From positions 1-37,209 of the forward strand of contig JAAZMN010000010.1 in the NCBI GenBank assembly GCA_012798795.1: 37,209 nucleotides of DNA. Reading direction: 5' to 3'. The notes under the pieces are model-generated. The model was not told the origin of the DNA, ran no database searches, and worked only from the letters and a program-made list of their open reading frames with translations. This DNA is from Bacillota bacterium. Its GTDB lineage: Bacteria; Bacillota; Limnochordia; Darwinibacteriales; DTU012. Within the stretch, counting starts at the first letter, position 1. The number at the start of each line of letters is the position of its first letter. The translations under genes were made by a program, and so were the position numbers. Positions 20,179 through 31,802 of the stretch are shown here, piece after piece.

Positions 20179-21100
20179 CGCTGACTTCTCCTTGACTAAA
20201 ACAATAAAATACCCATTCACCCTGGCGATTTTCCCATTCCTGCCGCAGCCCCAGCTGATAAGCTTCTTGTCTAACTTCTTCGGCACGCTGATTAATAATT
20301 CCCGAAACAAATAATAATCCTTTGGGGGGTAATTTACTGCAGATCTGCGGCAGCAATTCAATAATTACATCAGCAATAATATTCACAATAATTACATCCG
20401 CAGTACCATTAATCTGATCTATTGATCCCTGCTTTGGTTTAAGATTCACCTGATTCAATTCTGCATTTAAGCTGCAGACTTTTACAGCAACCGGATCAAT
20501 ATCCACTGCTTCTATCTGTTTTGCTCCTAATTTAGCAGCAGTAATCGCTAAAATGCCTGAACCTGTTCCAATATCCCATACAACTTTGTCAGCAAGATCC
20601 ATCTGCTGTAAGGCCTCTATACACATAAATGTGCTGGGATGTGTCCCAGTTCCGAAGGCCATACCCGGATCTATAGTCACATAAACTTTATTATCCTGCG
20701 GTGGAAGTATTTCCCAACTTGGCTGAACCACTACTTTACCGATATTAATCGGATGATAGTGGTCTTTCCAAACATCTGCCCATTCCTTATCGCATACTAT
20801 TTTCCAATTAAGTTTAACTCTGCCTACATTCAAACCAAACTTGTCTAAATCCTGCACAGATTTTAATAAGTGTTGCAGTTCTCTTTCTGTTTTATACTTA
20901 CTGAAACAAGCTTTAATCGCCACTTGTTCACTACCGGTTAAATGAGGAAAGTAGTCACCTAATCTGTCTGCCAGAGCTTGCTGCATAATAATATCTCCTT
21001 CAATAGCAACACCTTTTGCTCCTTGATTCATTAAAATCTCACTTACAGCTTCTTGAGCTTCGTAATTAACGATTATCTCTACTTCCTGCCAGTAATTCAC
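20171..21100 (-). CDS. prmA: Ribosomal protein L11 methyltransferase
   Basis: KDHYHPINIGKVVVQPSW, DPGMAFGTGTHPSTFMCIEALQ, VWDIGTGSGILAITAAKLGAKQIEAVDIDPVAV; GTG start. Confidence 0.96.
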   Translation of the reverse strand: MNYWQEVEIIVNYEAQEAVSEILMNQGAKGVAIEGDIIMQQALADRLGDYFPHLTGSEQVAIKACFSKYKTERELQHLLKSVQDLDKFGLNVGRVKLNWKIVCDKEWADVWKDHYHPINIGKVVVQPSWEILPPQDNKVYVTIDPGMAFGTGTHPSTFMCIEALQQMDLADKVVWDIGTGSGILAITAAKLGAKQIEAVDIDPVAVKVCSLNAELNQVNLKPKQGSIDQINGTADVIIVNIIADVIIELLPQICSKLPPKGLLFVSGIINQRAEEVRQEAYQLGLRQEWENRQGEWVFYCFSQGEVSDD

Positions 21101-21127
21101 TGGGGCTCACATCCTTATCAATTTGAT

Positions 21128-21152
21128 AAAAAAGAGCGGTGTAATACCGCCC
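21128..21152 (-). terminator. Rho-independent terminator downstream of dnaJ
   Basis: Minus strand GGGCGGT-ATTAC-ACCGCTC-TTTTTTATC: 7-bp stem with one wobble pair plus T6, between dnaJ and prmA. Confidence 0.75.
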
Positions 21153-21159
21153 CAATATT

Positions 21160-22299
21160 TTACCTTAAAGCATCTTTCACTTTATCAAAAAAGCTCTTGG
21201 ACTCATCGGGATGTGACTGTCCTCTAGCATCAGCAAATTCACGCAGAATCTGTTTCTGTTTATTCGTTAACTTAGTCGGCGTAATTACTTTTATCTTAAC
21301 TAATTGATCCCCGCGTCCAAAACCCCGCACATCAGGTATTCCCTTACCCCGTAGACGCATCACCCGTCCATTTTGTGTACCTTCGGCAATTCTTATTTTA
21401 ACCATACCCTCTAAAGTGGGAACCTCAATTTCATCACCTAAAGCAGCTTGGACAAAGGTAATGGGAATTTCACAGATCACATCATTGCCTTCGCGAGTAA
21501 ACAACTTGTGGGATCGAACTCGAACGAAAAGTTGTAAATCACCATAAGGTCCTCCGTGACTGCCGGCTTCACCTTTCTCGGGTATACGAACAATTTGACC
21601 GTTATCTATGCCAGCTGGGATCTTAACATTTAGCTTGTTTTTCTGGCGTATCGTTCCCTGCCCGTTACATGCCTTACATGCCTTTTCATAGGTCTTTCCT
21701 TCACCATTACACCGCGAACAGATAAGGTTAGTTTGTATTTGGCCAAAAGCGGTGCGCGAAACTGTGCGCACCTGTCCAGTGCCATTACAATCCGGGCAGG
21801 TTTTAATGGGAGTTCCAGGCTCTGCTCGATTGCCGTGACAGTGAGAACATATTTCAGTGCGGTTAAATTCAATTGTTTTTTCCGTACCGAAAGCCGCTTC
21901 TTTAAAATCTATCGTGATATCATATCGCAAATCTGCACCTTTACGCGGTCGACTGCGTTGAGCAGCACCTCCACCGTAAAACATATCTCCAAAAAGGTCT
22001 TCAAAGCCTCCGAACCCAAATATATCACCTAAGTCTTCAAATCCAAAACCACCAAAACCCTGTCCCATGCCGCCATTTTTAAAGGCGTCATGTCCGAATC
22101 TGTCATATTGTGCTCTGCGTTCAGAGTCGCCTAACACCCTAAAGGCTTCATTAATCTCTTTAAATTTTTCTTCAGCTCCGGGTTCATGATTAACATCAGG
22201 ATGATATTCCCGAGCCAAACTCCGATAAGCCTTTTTTATTTCCTCCTCAGAGGCATCCCGTGAGACTCCTAATGTCTCATAATAATCTTGTTTGGCCAT
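21160..22299 (-). CDS. dnaJ: Molecular chaperone DnaJ
   Basis: J domain ([33 protein letters not shown]), G/F region, four CxxCxGxG-type zinc-finger repeats. Confidence 0.98.
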   Translation of the reverse strand: MAKQDYYETLGVSRDASEEEIKKAYRSLAREYHPDVNHEPGAEEKFKEINEAFRVLGDSERRAQYDRFGHDAFKNGGMGQGFGGFGFEDLGDIFGFGGFEDLFGDMFYGGGAAQRSRPRKGADLRYDITIDFKEAAFGTEKTIEFNRTEICSHCHGNRAEPGTPIKTCPDCNGTGQVRTVSRTAFGQIQTNLICSRCNGEGKTYEKACKACNGQGTIRQKNKLNVKIPAGIDNGQIVRIPEKGEAGSHGGPYGDLQLFVRVRSHKLFTREGNDVICEIPITFVQAALGDEIEVPTLEGMVKIRIAEGTQNGRVMRLRGKGIPDVRGFGRGDQLVKIKVITPTKLTNKQKQILREFADARGQSHPDESKSFFDKVKDALR

Positions 22300-22316
22300 G
22301 GGTACACCACCTCATT

Positions 22317-24176
22317 TTACTTCTCTTCATTATCTCCGGTCTCATCAGTATATTCAGCATCCACTATGTCCTCTTCAGCATCAGCTGCACCGTTTTTGCC
22401 GGCTGACTGCCCGGTTTCAGCTTGCCCCTTGGCTTGTGCCTGCTGATATATTTTCTCAGATACCTTATGCATTGCTTCATCAAGAGCTTTCATTTTAGCT
22501 TTTATTTCCTCAATGTTTTCGCTGTCAATAGCTTTTTGCAGCTCTTCTTTAGCCTGATTAATACTGGTTTTTTCTTCTTCACTGATATTATCGCCTAAAT
22601 CATTAAGAGTTTTCTCTACTGAATAAACAGCGGTATCTGCTTGGTTGCGTATATCTATCATTTCCCTGCGTTTTTTATCCTCTTCCGCATGAGTTTCTGC
22701 TTCCTTAACCATTTTATCAATATCTGATTTAGTCAAACCGCTTGCTGAAGTAACAGTAATTTTTTGTTCTTTTCCTGTACCCAAATCTTTGGCTGATACA
22801 TTTACAATACCATTTCTATCTATATCGAAAGTTACTTCAATTTGGGGTACACCCCGTGGAGCAAGAGGTATTCCATCAAGTTGAAATCTACCTAAAGTCA
22901 CATTGTCTTTAGCCATAGGTCGTTCTCCCTGTAATACATGGATATCCACCGCCGGTTGATTATCGGCAGCTGTAGTAAATACCTTAGTTTCTTTACAGGG
23001 AATACTGGTATTGCGTTCAATCAAGGTAGTCATAACCCCGCCAAGAGTTTCAATTCCTAAAGATAACGGAGTTACATCAACTAATACTAATCCTTCACCT
23101 TTTTCAAATTCTCCGGATAATACCCCAGCTTGAACCGCTGCACCTAAAGCCACACATTCATCGGGATTCATACCTTTATAGGGTTCTTTGCCCATTACCT
23201 TCTTAATAGCCTCTTGAACAGCCGGAATTCGAGTAGAACCTCCGACTAAAATAACCCGGTCAATATCTTCCGGTCGCAGGTCTGCATCAGATAATGCCTG
23301 ACGCAGCGGGCCCATTGTCGCTTCCACTAAATCATCTGTCAATTCATTAAATTTGGCCTGTGTAATATCAATATCCATATGCATAGGGCCTGCATCGCTT
23401 GCACTGATAAACGGTAAATTAACATTAGTTGCCGGCAAACCCGACAGCTCAATTTTGGCTTTCTCAGCCGCTTCTTTTAAGCGCTGCATAGCCATTCTAT
23501 CTTTACTCAAGTCCACACCGGTTTCTTTTTTAAACTCATCGACCAAGTAATTCATTATCCGCTGATCAAAGTCGTCTCCGCCTAAGGCGTTGTTCCCACT
23601 AGTAGCCTTAACCCCTACATAACCTTCATCTAGCTCAAGGATCGATACATCAAATGTACCTCCACCTAAATCATAAACAAGAACAGTATGCTCTTCATCT
23701 TTCTCTAATCCATAAGCTATTGAGGCTGCGGTTGGTTCATTAATGATTCGCAGAACTTCAAGCCCTGCAATTGTACCAGCATCCTTAGTTGCTTGACGTT
23801 TGGCATCTGTAAAATAGGCTGGAACTGTAATCACTGCCTTATCAACTTTTTCACCTAAATAATTCTCAGCCTCTTCCTTAAGCTTACGAATAATCATCGC
23901 AGATATTTGCTGCGGTGTATATTTAGAACCATCGATATCAATACTGTAGTCAGTACCCATATGCCTCTTTATTGAACTGATTGTGCGATCTGAATTGGTA
24001 ACTGCCTGCCTTTTAGCGACTTGACCGACTAATCGTTCACCGTCTTTAGTAAATGCTACTACCGATGGAGTAGTCCGACTGCCTTCTGCATTAGGGATGA
24101 CAATTGGTTCTCCACCTTCCATTACTGCTACTACTGAGTTTGTTGTTCCTAAATCGATACCTATAACTTTACCCAT
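22317..24176 (-). CDS. dnaK: Molecular chaperone DnaK (Hsp70)
   Basis: [51 protein letters not shown]; 619 aa, acidic C-terminus. Confidence 0.99.
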   Translation of the reverse strand: MGKVIGIDLGTTNSVVAVMEGGEPIVIPNAEGSRTTPSVVAFTKDGERLVGQVAKRQAVTNSDRTISSIKRHMGTDYSIDIDGSKYTPQQISAMIIRKLKEEAENYLGEKVDKAVITVPAYFTDAKRQATKDAGTIAGLEVLRIINEPTAASIAYGLEKDEEHTVLVYDLGGGTFDVSILELDEGYVGVKATSGNNALGGDDFDQRIMNYLVDEFKKETGVDLSKDRMAMQRLKEAAEKAKIELSGLPATNVNLPFISASDAGPMHMDIDITQAKFNELTDDLVEATMGPLRQALSDADLRPEDIDRVILVGGSTRIPAVQEAIKKVMGKEPYKGMNPDECVALGAAVQAGVLSGEFEKGEGLVLVDVTPLSLGIETLGGVMTTLIERNTSIPCKETKVFTTAADNQPAVDIHVLQGERPMAKDNVTLGRFQLDGIPLAPRGVPQIEVTFDIDRNGIVNVSAKDLGTGKEQKITVTSASGLTKSDIDKMVKEAETHAEEDKKRREMIDIRNQADTAVYSVEKTLNDLGDNISEEEKTSINQAKEELQKAIDSENIEEIKAKMKALDEAMHKVSEKIYQQAQAKGQAETGQSAGKNGAADAEEDIVDAEYTDETGDNEEK

Positions 24177-24811
24177 TACTCTTCCTCCTCCTGTTGCTTT
24201 TCAGGGGCAACCTGCACCATGCTTGCCCTTAATAATTTATCTTTAAATATATATCCTTTTTGCAATTCTGCTGTCACAATAAGATCATCTGCCGAATCAC
24301 CTTGCAAGCTGACCGCTTCGTGTAAATTAGGATCAAAGGGCTTACCCACCGCATCGATAACCTCTAGACCGTGTTTAGTTAGACAATCCATCAGTTGATC
24401 AAAAATCATTTTTACACCAATAATATATGAAGAGTCAGCTGAAGCAGAATTTATGGCTCGTTCAAAATTATCAATGACCGGCAGTAATTCTTCCACTAAA
24501 TTTTGGTTTGCTGTCGCACGAATATCACTGATTAAATTATTATTTCGTCTTCTATAATTATCAAAATCAGCCTTAAGCCTCAGAATTTGATTAACTAGCT
24601 TTTCTCTTTCCGCTATTAGCTGTTGAACCTGTTTAAGATCTACTTGTTCAGATTCTGACTCTCCCTCAGCACATTCAACGTCCTCAGGCTTTTCAGAATC
24701 CTCAACCTCAGATACATCGACAGAATCAGGTGATGAGCGGTTATCTTCCTCTGATAATTGTGTTTCTGTATTCTCATGTTCACTATTATCGACCTTGAAA
24801 TTATTATTCAC
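24176..24811 (-). CDS. grpE: Nucleotide exchange factor GrpE
   Basis: [67 protein letters not shown]; acidic N-terminus. Confidence 0.97.
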   Translation of the reverse strand: MNNNFKVDNSEHENTETQLSEEDNRSSPDSVDVSEVEDSEKPEDVECAEGESESEQVDLKQVQQLIAEREKLVNQILRLKADFDNYRRRNNNLISDIRATANQNLVEELLPVIDNFERAINSASADSSYIIGVKMIFDQLMDCLTKHGLEVIDAVGKPFDPNLHEAVSLQGDSADDLIVTAELQKGYIFKDKLLRASMVQVAPEKQQEEEE

Positions 24812-24870
24812 CTTTATACCCCCTTAGATTCGAACTGATTGCCCCTAATAATAGGCAATGTATCTATAAT

Positions 24871-25896
24871 CTACTTTACTATCTCAGTTAAAATCTCACT
24901 GAGTGAATCAGCTATAAGCTCTACAATAGAATATACCCTGGCATACTCCATACGTGTAGGACCAATAACTCCAATAGTACCGATGACTTCCTGACCAATG
25001 CTGTAATTAGAAGTTACTACACTGCATTCGTGAATTTCTGCTCTTGGATTTTCTTGACCTATAATAACTTTTACTCCATTAATCTTGCTCCAGTCTCCTA
25101 GTAAGTCTGATACTGCTTCTCCCTTTTCCAGTAGACTCAATAAACCCTTGGCACGCTCAATATCTCTAAATTCCGGTTGTTCAAAAATCTGAATTGCTCC
25201 GTTTAAATAATACTGTTCTTGTTTTGAATCAGCCAGCTCATTGTGAATAATATCTAAGATAGCTGACCCGATATCGCCAAACTCTCGTTTAATATCCTTT
25301 ATTAAACCACTCCGCATTTCACCGTAGGATAACCCCTGTAATTTCTGGGTAAGCTGCTGCGATATTAAAGTTAATTCTTCAACAGTATATCTTGTTTGAA
25401 CTCTTATAATTCTATTCTGGACTATACCCGGATATAAGACCAGTATAACCAGAATCCGCAGCTCATCGATTAAAACTAATTGAATATGTTTTAAAACGCA
25501 TTTAACAACCGGTGGTACAACGACGATAGCTACATAATTAGTAAGCAAAGCCAACAATTTAGAAGTTTCTTGGATCAATACTTCAATTTCCTGGCTTTGT
25601 TTTTGAACCCGGCGATAGATTTCCTGCCGCTTAATAGCAGGTATAGGGCTTGGTTCCATCAACACGTCAACATAAAAGCGATACCCCTTGTCTGAGGGTA
25701 TGCGGCCTGCTGATATATGCGGTTGAATAATGTACCCTGTTTCTTCCAAATCCGCCATTTCATTACGAATTGTAGCCGGGGAAACTCCCAGATTGTAACG
25801 GCGAGCAATTGTACGTGAGCCGACCGGTTCGGCAGAACGGATATAATCATCGATAATTGCATGTAAAACCGATATTTTTCTCTCATTTAATAACAT
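24871..25896 (-). CDS. hrcA: Heat-inducible transcription repressor HrcA
   Basis: LLNERKISVLHAIIDDYIRSAEPVGSRTIARRYNLGVSPATIRNEMADLEETGYIIQPHISAGRIPSDKGYRFYVD. The track start (25926, GTG) is inside the CIRCE operator; ATG at 25896 follows SD GAAAGGGGCGAG. Confidence 0.97.
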   Translation of the reverse strand: MLLNERKISVLHAIIDDYIRSAEPVGSRTIARRYNLGVSPATIRNEMADLEETGYIIQPHISAGRIPSDKGYRFYVDVLMEPSPIPAIKRQEIYRRVQKQSQEIEVLIQETSKLLALLTNYVAIVVVPPVVKCVLKHIQLVLIDELRILVILVLYPGIVQNRIIRVQTRYTVEELTLISQQLTQKLQGLSYGEMRSGLIKDIKREFGDIGSAILDIIHNELADSKQEQYYLNGAIQIFEQPEFRDIERAKGLLSLLEKGEAVSDLLGDWSKINGVKVIIGQENPRAEIHECSVVTSNYSIGQEVIGTIGVIGPTRMEYARVYSIVELIADSLSEILTEIVK

Positions 25897-25919
25897 ACAC
25901 GACTCGCCCCTTTCTATTT

Positions 25920-25946
25920 TTAGCACTCGTTAACCTAGAGTGCTAA
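25920..25946 (-). promoter_or_regulatory. CIRCE operator (HrcA binding site)
   Basis: TTAGCACTC-GTTAACCTA-GAGTGCTAA: exact 9-9-9 inverted repeat matching the CIRCE consensus, upstream of hrcA. Confidence 0.98.
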
Positions 25947-25959
25947 CACCCATAACCAT

Positions 25960-25988
25960 AAATTATCACTTAGTCATTTATTTGTCAA
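25960..25988 (-). promoter_or_regulatory. Sigma-A-type promoter of the hrcA-grpE-dnaK-dnaJ operon
   Basis: Minus strand TTGACA (25988-25983), 17-bp spacer, TAATTT (25965-25960), directly upstream of CIRCE. The -35 overlaps the last hemW codons. Confidence 0.75.
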
Positions 25989-27147
25989 GAGTTTGCTCTT
26001 GAGATTTACCGCGAATAAATGCAGAAAACACCAGATTGCCTAGAGATACTCCCTGCTTAGTCAGTCTCAGACATTTTTCATTTTTTTCTAGTAAACCACG
26101 GCTGATTAATTTCTTAATCTCTTTACCATAAATTTCATCAAGAGAATGGTGAAATCGCTGTTCAAAATCAGCGTGTTTTACCCCATCTAGTAAACGCAAT
26201 CCGAGCATCATCGTCTCATCCATAGTTCTATCTAAATCAATGTATTGGCAGTGAGCAACTGCCGGAGTTAATTTCTGCCAATTATGGATATATTGATTGA
26301 TGTCATAACTGTTATAATAGCGTATCTGGTTAAAACAGCCGTGTGCACCGCTACCTAATCCGAGATATGCTTGATTCTGCCAGTAAATTATATTATGTTT
26401 TGCTTCAAAACCCGGCAGGGCAAAATTGGAAATTTCATAATGCCGGTAACCGATTGAAGGCAGAATTTTGCGGTTAGAATCAAACATAGCAAACTCAACC
26501 TCCTCTGTCGGCAGCTGAAGGTTTTTGTTTTTGTACAGATCATAAAACAGAGTATTTTCTTCAATTGTCAAAGAATAACATGAAAGGTGTCGCGGCTTTA
26601 ATGCTGTTGCAAGCTTAAGAGATTCAATCCAATCTGTAAGTGTTTGATTAGGCAGCCCATAGATTAAGTCCAAATTAATATTTGAAATACCAAAATGTTT
26701 CAACAGCTCCACACTTCTATATACATCCTCTACCGTATGTGTACGCCCTGCCTTACGTAATATGCAATTTTGAAACGCTTGTGCTCCCAAGCTAATGCGA
26801 TTTACACCTTGTGAAGCCAACACTGCCGCTTTTTCTTCAGTCAAAGTCCCCGGATTAGCTTCAATCGTAAACTCAAAATCCGGAGCATAATTGAAATTGG
26901 TTTTAAGCTGCACAATAAGAGCTTCTAACTGCCTACTGTTTAATCGTGTGGGAGTACCTCCGCCAATGTAAAGAGTAGAAATAACCTGCGATTGAACTAT
27001 CGAGGCCGAAATGCGTATCTCATTATAAAGAGCATCAAGATAATTGCCGACGAGTTCTTCGTCGGCAACAATTGAGTGAAAATCACAATAAGCACATTTA
27101 CTCAAACAAAACGGAATATGAACATAGAGTCCTAACAATATTCCCAC
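25978..27147 (-). CDS. hemW: Radical SAM heme chaperone HemW family protein
   Basis: GLYVHIPFCLSKCAYCDFHSI, TLYIGGGTPTRLNSRQLEAL, RISLGAQAFQ, LDLIYGLPNQT; adjacent to lepA. Confidence 0.95.
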   Translation of the reverse strand: MGILLGLYVHIPFCLSKCAYCDFHSIVADEELVGNYLDALYNEIRISASIVQSQVISTLYIGGGTPTRLNSRQLEALIVQLKTNFNYAPDFEFTIEANPGTLTEEKAAVLASQGVNRISLGAQAFQNCILRKAGRTHTVEDVYRSVELLKHFGISNINLDLIYGLPNQTLTDWIESLKLATALKPRHLSCYSLTIEENTLFYDLYKNKNLQLPTEEVEFAMFDSNRKILPSIGYRHYEISNFALPGFEAKHNIIYWQNQAYLGLGSGAHGCFNQIRYYNSYDINQYIHNWQKLTPAVAHCQYIDLDRTMDETMMLGLRLLDGVKHADFEQRFHHSLDEIYGKEIKKLISRGLLEKNEKCLRLTKQGVSLGNLVFSAFIRGKSQEQTLDK

Positions 27148-27149
27148 TC

Positions 27150-28943
27150 CTAGTCAACTTTCAGTATTGCCATAAATGCTTCTTGGGGGACATCCACATT
27201 TCCAAAACTTTTCATTCGTTTTTTTCCTTCTTTTTGTCTTTCTAACAGCTTGCGTTTGCGCGATATATCCCCCCCGTAACATTTGGCAATAACATCTTTA
27301 CGCAGCGCCCTTACTGTTTCTCTGGCAATAATCTTTTGCCCGATAGTCGCTTGAATTGGTACTTCAAATTGCTGTCGAGGGATTACTTCTTTTAACTTCT
27401 CCGCTAAACTGCGCCCGCGAGAATCTGCCTTATCTCGATGAATTATGCAGGATAGAGCATCAACAGGATTTCCGTTAAGCAGTATTTCCAACTTAACCAG
27501 ATCTGATTTCTGATATCCTATAACTTCATAATCTAAAGAAGCATAACCTTTGGTCCGCGATTTAAGCCGATCAAAGAAATCCATCAATATTTCACCAAGC
27601 GGCATTTTATATTCGATCCTAGTTCTTTCAGGTGTGATATATTCCATATTGATAAAACTACCGCGTTTATCCTGACATAACTCCATTACAGGCCCGATAA
27701 ACTGTTCGGGAACCATAATTTTAGCTAATACAAAAGGTTCTTCAATATACTCGATAGTCTGCACTGGTGGAAAATTTGCTGGATTATCGATTTTTATCAG
27801 AGTACCGTCTGTAAGTTTAACACTGTAAACTACGCTGGGAGCAGTAATAATTATGTCAAGATCGAATTCACGTTCGAAACGCTCTTGAATTATCTCCATA
27901 TGCAACAGCCCTAAAAATCCACAGCGAAAACCGAATCCTAATGCAGCTGATGTTTCTGTTTCATAAGTTAATGCCGCATCATTCAGCTGCAATTTTTCCA
28001 ATGCATCTCGCAAATTAACATATTCTTCGTTATCTACCGGATATAAACCACAGTATACCATAGGTTTAGCCGGATGATAACCCGGCAGGGCTTGTTCAGC
28101 CGGGTACTCGCTGAGGGTAATGGTATCGCCGACTCGAGTATCTTTCACATCCTTCATACTTGCTATAATGCAACCGACTTCACCGGATTTTAACTCTTTA
28201 ACCGACAGCATCGAAGGTTTAAATACTCCTAAATCAGTAACCTCAAAAGTTTTCTTGTTGCTCATCATCTGAATACGATCTCCGATTCTTACAATACCCT
28301 CAACTAATCTCACATATGCTACGGCCCCACGATATGGATCATAATGGGAATCAAAAATCAAAGCGCGTAACGGAGCCTGAAGATCACCTTTAGGAGCAGG
28401 TATTCTTTTTACAATTGCTTCTAAAATATTATCAATTCCAAACCCAGTTTTGGCACTAACAAGAATCGCTTCACCGCTGTCAATACCAATTTCCTCCAAT
28501 TCCTTCTTGACCCTGTTCGGATCGGCACTAGGCAGATCAACCTTATTTATAATAGGTATGATCTCCAGATCATGTTCTAAAGCTAAGTATAAATTGGCTA
28601 AAGTCTGAGCTTCAATCCCTTGCGAAGCGTCAATAACCAGTAGCGCACCTTCGCACGCAGCTAGACTCCGAGATACCTCATAAGAAAAATCTACATGGCC
28701 GGGTGTATCAATTAAATTTAAAACATACTCCTGCCCATCCTTACCTACATAAGTAAGACGTACAGCTGTTAACTTAATAGTTATACCCCGTTCTCTTTCC
28801 AAATCCATAGAATCTAACATCTGCTCAGCTGCATCCCGATTCGTAACAGCGCCTGTTGCTTCAAGAATACGATCGGCAATAGTAGATTTCCCATGATCTA
28901 TATGAGCAATGATACAAAAATTTCTAATGTTTTGTTGTTTCAT
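27150..28943 (-). CDS. lepA: Elongation factor 4 (LepA)
   Basis: [53 protein letters not shown]-terminal LepA region. MKQQNIRNF start at 28943 (SD AAAGGA) preferred over track start 28994. Confidence 0.98.
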   Translation of the reverse strand: MKQQNIRNFCIIAHIDHGKSTIADRILEATGAVTNRDAAEQMLDSMDLERERGITIKLTAVRLTYVGKDGQEYVLNLIDTPGHVDFSYEVSRSLAACEGALLVIDASQGIEAQTLANLYLALEHDLEIIPIINKVDLPSADPNRVKKELEEIGIDSGEAILVSAKTGFGIDNILEAIVKRIPAPKGDLQAPLRALIFDSHYDPYRGAVAYVRLVEGIVRIGDRIQMMSNKKTFEVTDLGVFKPSMLSVKELKSGEVGCIIASMKDVKDTRVGDTITLSEYPAEQALPGYHPAKPMVYCGLYPVDNEEYVNLRDALEKLQLNDAALTYETETSAALGFGFRCGFLGLLHMEIIQERFEREFDLDIIITAPSVVYSVKLTDGTLIKIDNPANFPPVQTIEYIEEPFVLAKIMVPEQFIGPVMELCQDKRGSFINMEYITPERTRIEYKMPLGEILMDFFDRLKSRTKGYASLDYEVIGYQKSDLVKLEILLNGNPVDALSCIIHRDKADSRGRSLAEKLKEVIPRQQFEVPIQATIGQKIIARETVRALRKDVIAKCYGGDISRKRKLLERQKEGKKRMKSFGNVDVPQEAFMAILKVD

Positions 28944-28990
28944 AATATCCAATCCTTTAAACTTTAAAAATTCCAGTTTCAATATGCTAT

Positions 28991-30586
28991 TCACTCAACA
29001 GCTGTTTTTTTAGATAAAAAGCGTTCTTTGATTAAATCCAACACAAATCGAGGTTCATCCATTCTTAAAACCAAGCTGGCAATAATATAAATCAATAAGC
29101 CTACAGCAATACTTCCCAAAGTCTGAATTGCTCGACCACTTATACCGGCTAAATCCACGTATTGACCTAAAATATTTGATACATAATGGACACTTACACC
29201 CATAACGCAGGATGCAGCAAAAGCACGATATACCGTATTTAAGATGCGTCTGCCATCAATAAAACCTAACTTTCGGCGCAGCATCCAAATGGAAATTAAC
29301 ATCTGGATTACAGCTGTTAGAGAAAACGCCAAAGCTAATCCACCCACATCTAGTTTAGTCCACTTAACTAAAGCAAAACTAAAAATAAAGTTGAGTATCA
29401 CTGTAACAAATCCGATTTTAACAGGTGTCAGAGTATCCTGTAAAGAGTAAAAAACCCTGGTCAGTATTTGCAGTCCTGCTTGCGCACACAATCCGATAGA
29501 ATAAAACAACAGGACGTATGCTGTCACTTGAGTGTCAGTGCTAGTAAACTCACCTGTTTCAAAAAGCAGCCGCACAATCGGGACTCGTAAAACAGCCATG
29601 CCTACAGCTGCCGGCAGAGTAATATAAAAAACTATTCTCAAGCCAAATGAAAAAGTTTGACGGAACTCTTTCATTTCCTTCTTGGCAGCTTGTCCAGCTA
29701 ATGTAGGAAATATTGCCGTCGATAGTCCCATGGCAAATATACCTAATGGAAAATTGATTAACCTATTAGCCAATCTCAGTGCTACAATCGAACCTGTTTG
29801 CAGCAGTGAAGCAAGGTTCTGTCCTACAATAATATTAATCTGCGAAATAGACAATCCAATCACAGCAGGAATCATCAATTTTACCATTTTTCTAATTCCC
29901 GGATGTTTCAGATCAATAATTTTCCGATAATAACCCTGCCCCCGTTTTACAACTGAAGGCAGCTGTAAAGCAAAGCTACCGAAAGAACCGACGATTGTTC
30001 CGTAAGCCATACCAACCACACCTAAAATAGGCCCTAACACATATGCTCCGAGAATTTGAGCCGTATTATAAAATAGCGGCCCCAGTGCAGGCAGTGTAAA
30101 CTGTTTGTAGGAATTGAGAACACCCATTGCTAACCCAGATAGAGCAGTAAAAAACACTGCAGGAAATGTAATTCGCATTAACCTGACTAATAACTGACGC
30201 TGGACCCCTTCGAAACCAATACCGACTAATGGAGCCATTACCGGTGTAAAGATAATTCCTAATACAGTTAAAACCAACAGCAGCATACCGACTAAATTCA
30301 TAAATGAACTGGCAACATACCAAGCTTCTTTCTCATTGTCAGACGCTAAATATTGAGTAAAAACGGGAATAAAAGCAGAGCTGATTACTCCCCCAATCAA
30401 TAACTGATACATTAAATCGGGTATGGCAAAAGCAGCAAAAAATACATCTGTATCACCGGTTCTGCCAAATACGGTGGCAATCGCCCGTTCTCTAATAAAT
30501 CCTAGAACTCGGCTTAAGAAAATAGCAAACATAACAATTCCGGCTGCACGAGCCACCTGCTTTGTCGAACTAGATGTGTTTGACAT
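28991..30586 (-). CDS. murJ: Lipid II flippase MurJ
   Basis: 531-aa polytopic protein; [56 protein letters not shown] typical of MurJ/MviN. Confidence 0.95.
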   Translation of the reverse strand: MSNTSSSTKQVARAAGIVMFAIFLSRVLGFIRERAIATVFGRTGDTDVFFAAFAIPDLMYQLLIGGVISSAFIPVFTQYLASDNEKEAWYVASSFMNLVGMLLLVLTVLGIIFTPVMAPLVGIGFEGVQRQLLVRLMRITFPAVFFTALSGLAMGVLNSYKQFTLPALGPLFYNTAQILGAYVLGPILGVVGMAYGTIVGSFGSFALQLPSVVKRGQGYYRKIIDLKHPGIRKMVKLMIPAVIGLSISQINIIVGQNLASLLQTGSIVALRLANRLINFPLGIFAMGLSTAIFPTLAGQAAKKEMKEFRQTFSFGLRIVFYITLPAAVGMAVLRVPIVRLLFETGEFTSTDTQVTAYVLLFYSIGLCAQAGLQILTRVFYSLQDTLTPVKIGFVTVILNFIFSFALVKWTKLDVGGLALAFSLTAVIQMLISIWMLRRKLGFIDGRRILNTVYRAFAASCVMGVSVHYVSNILGQYVDLAGISGRAIQTLGSIAVGLLIYIIASLVLRMDEPRFVLDLIKERFLSKKTAVE

Positions 30587-30661
30587 ACTTTTACTCCCTC
30601 TGATAACCGTAACTTAAACATATTTCTATTAATTGACCCGTTTTCCCTGCTTTTCACCAAA

Positions 30662-31702
30662 TCATAGGAGTTGAGCCGCAATATTAGCAACTAATTCAGC
30701 TGCTAATAACGCTTCTTCAATAGTGTTTTCCACAGACCCGATCTCAATTACAATACTGTTTTCATGTAAATGCTGATTATAGCGTGCATCCCTTCTTACC
30801 TGCATGGGCCGCATTAATCCCGGATACATTTGCTCTCCTAATCTAAAAAACCCTTGAGCAAACTGAAGATTTTGCTGCCAATTTGGATGAGATTGAGGTA
30901 TGTCCTGAGCAGTCCCTACAACAATTAATACTTTTGCCACCCTCTGCCCATTAATAATCACGATAGGCTCAGGAATTTTAGCATCGCGATGCACATCAAA
31001 AACAATATTTATTGTCTGATATTTGTTTAGTAATTCCCTGACCGTACGTTCAGAATTCATATACGAACTTGTCAGACTCGGCCAATCATGAATCCTTGTC
31101 TCGTGTATTACCTCAATGCCTTGGCGCCGAAGAGCTTCGGCAAGATGGTTGCCAACTTCCATTATCCCTGTAATTTTACTGTCAATATTTGAGCTAAACA
31201 CATAATGAGAATTACGATAATTGTCTGCTGCTGCCTGCCTGCCTAAATACATTTCCGATGAATGAGTGTGATAAATCAAAACTGCTGGCTCTTGCGATAA
31301 TACTCTCGTGTTGTATTCTGATTGATGAGGGCTGATAGGATCAGGTGCAAAAGTCAATTCCGGAACGAAAAAAAAGGGACGCTCTGCCCATACTTGTTTC
31401 TTTTCGATAGATGCCAGTAATGGAATACTGCTTTCTAATAGTGTCTTTGGATTTCCCAAATCAAAATCCGTCAGCAGATAGATAATAGAACGATATGTAT
31501 AAGCCCATCCAGGGCTGTGAGCTTCCTGTTCGCCAACAACCGGCATCCCTCTAGTTAGTATATTACGAGCTATAGAATGCTCTAGTCTATAACTATCAAA
31601 AATTAAATGATAGCTAAAATATACAATCAAAATAAATAAAAATCCGATTAAAAGCAGTGGTAAACTTGATGATCTATGATAGCGGTGTCTCCGCCTTGGC
31701 AT
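30662..31702 (-). CDS. spoIIP: Stage II sporulation protein P
   Basis: N-terminal TM; PAVLIYHTHSSEMYL, DVHRDAKIPEPIVIINGQRVAKVLIVVGTAQ, IVIEIGSVENTIEEALLAAELVANIAAQLL (amidase motifs). Confidence 0.95.
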   Translation of the reverse strand: MPRRRHRYHRSSSLPLLLIGFLFILIVYFSYHLIFDSYRLEHSIARNILTRGMPVVGEQEAHSPGWAYTYRSIIYLLTDFDLGNPKTLLESSIPLLASIEKKQVWAERPFFFVPELTFAPDPISPHQSEYNTRVLSQEPAVLIYHTHSSEMYLGRQAAADNYRNSHYVFSSNIDSKITGIMEVGNHLAEALRRQGIEVIHETRIHDWPSLTSSYMNSERTVRELLNKYQTINIVFDVHRDAKIPEPIVIINGQRVAKVLIVVGTAQDIPQSHPNWQQNLQFAQGFFRLGEQMYPGLMRPMQVRRDARYNQHLHENSIVIEIGSVENTIEEALLAAELVANIAAQLL

Positions 31703-31802
31703 TTTACCACCTCTTTCTTCGATCTATAGCATTATTATATTTGTCCCAAAGTAAAAATATGTTAAGCTATAAATGAGATTAAAAATTGAAAAGAGGAATA
31801 TT

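Noticed and set aside
21630-21872. Minus-strand 80-aa ORF within dnaJ
   Set aside because: Out-of-frame overlap with the DnaJ zinc-finger region.
30066-30323. Minus-strand 85-aa ORF within murJ
   Set aside because: Out-of-frame shadow of a membrane protein gene.
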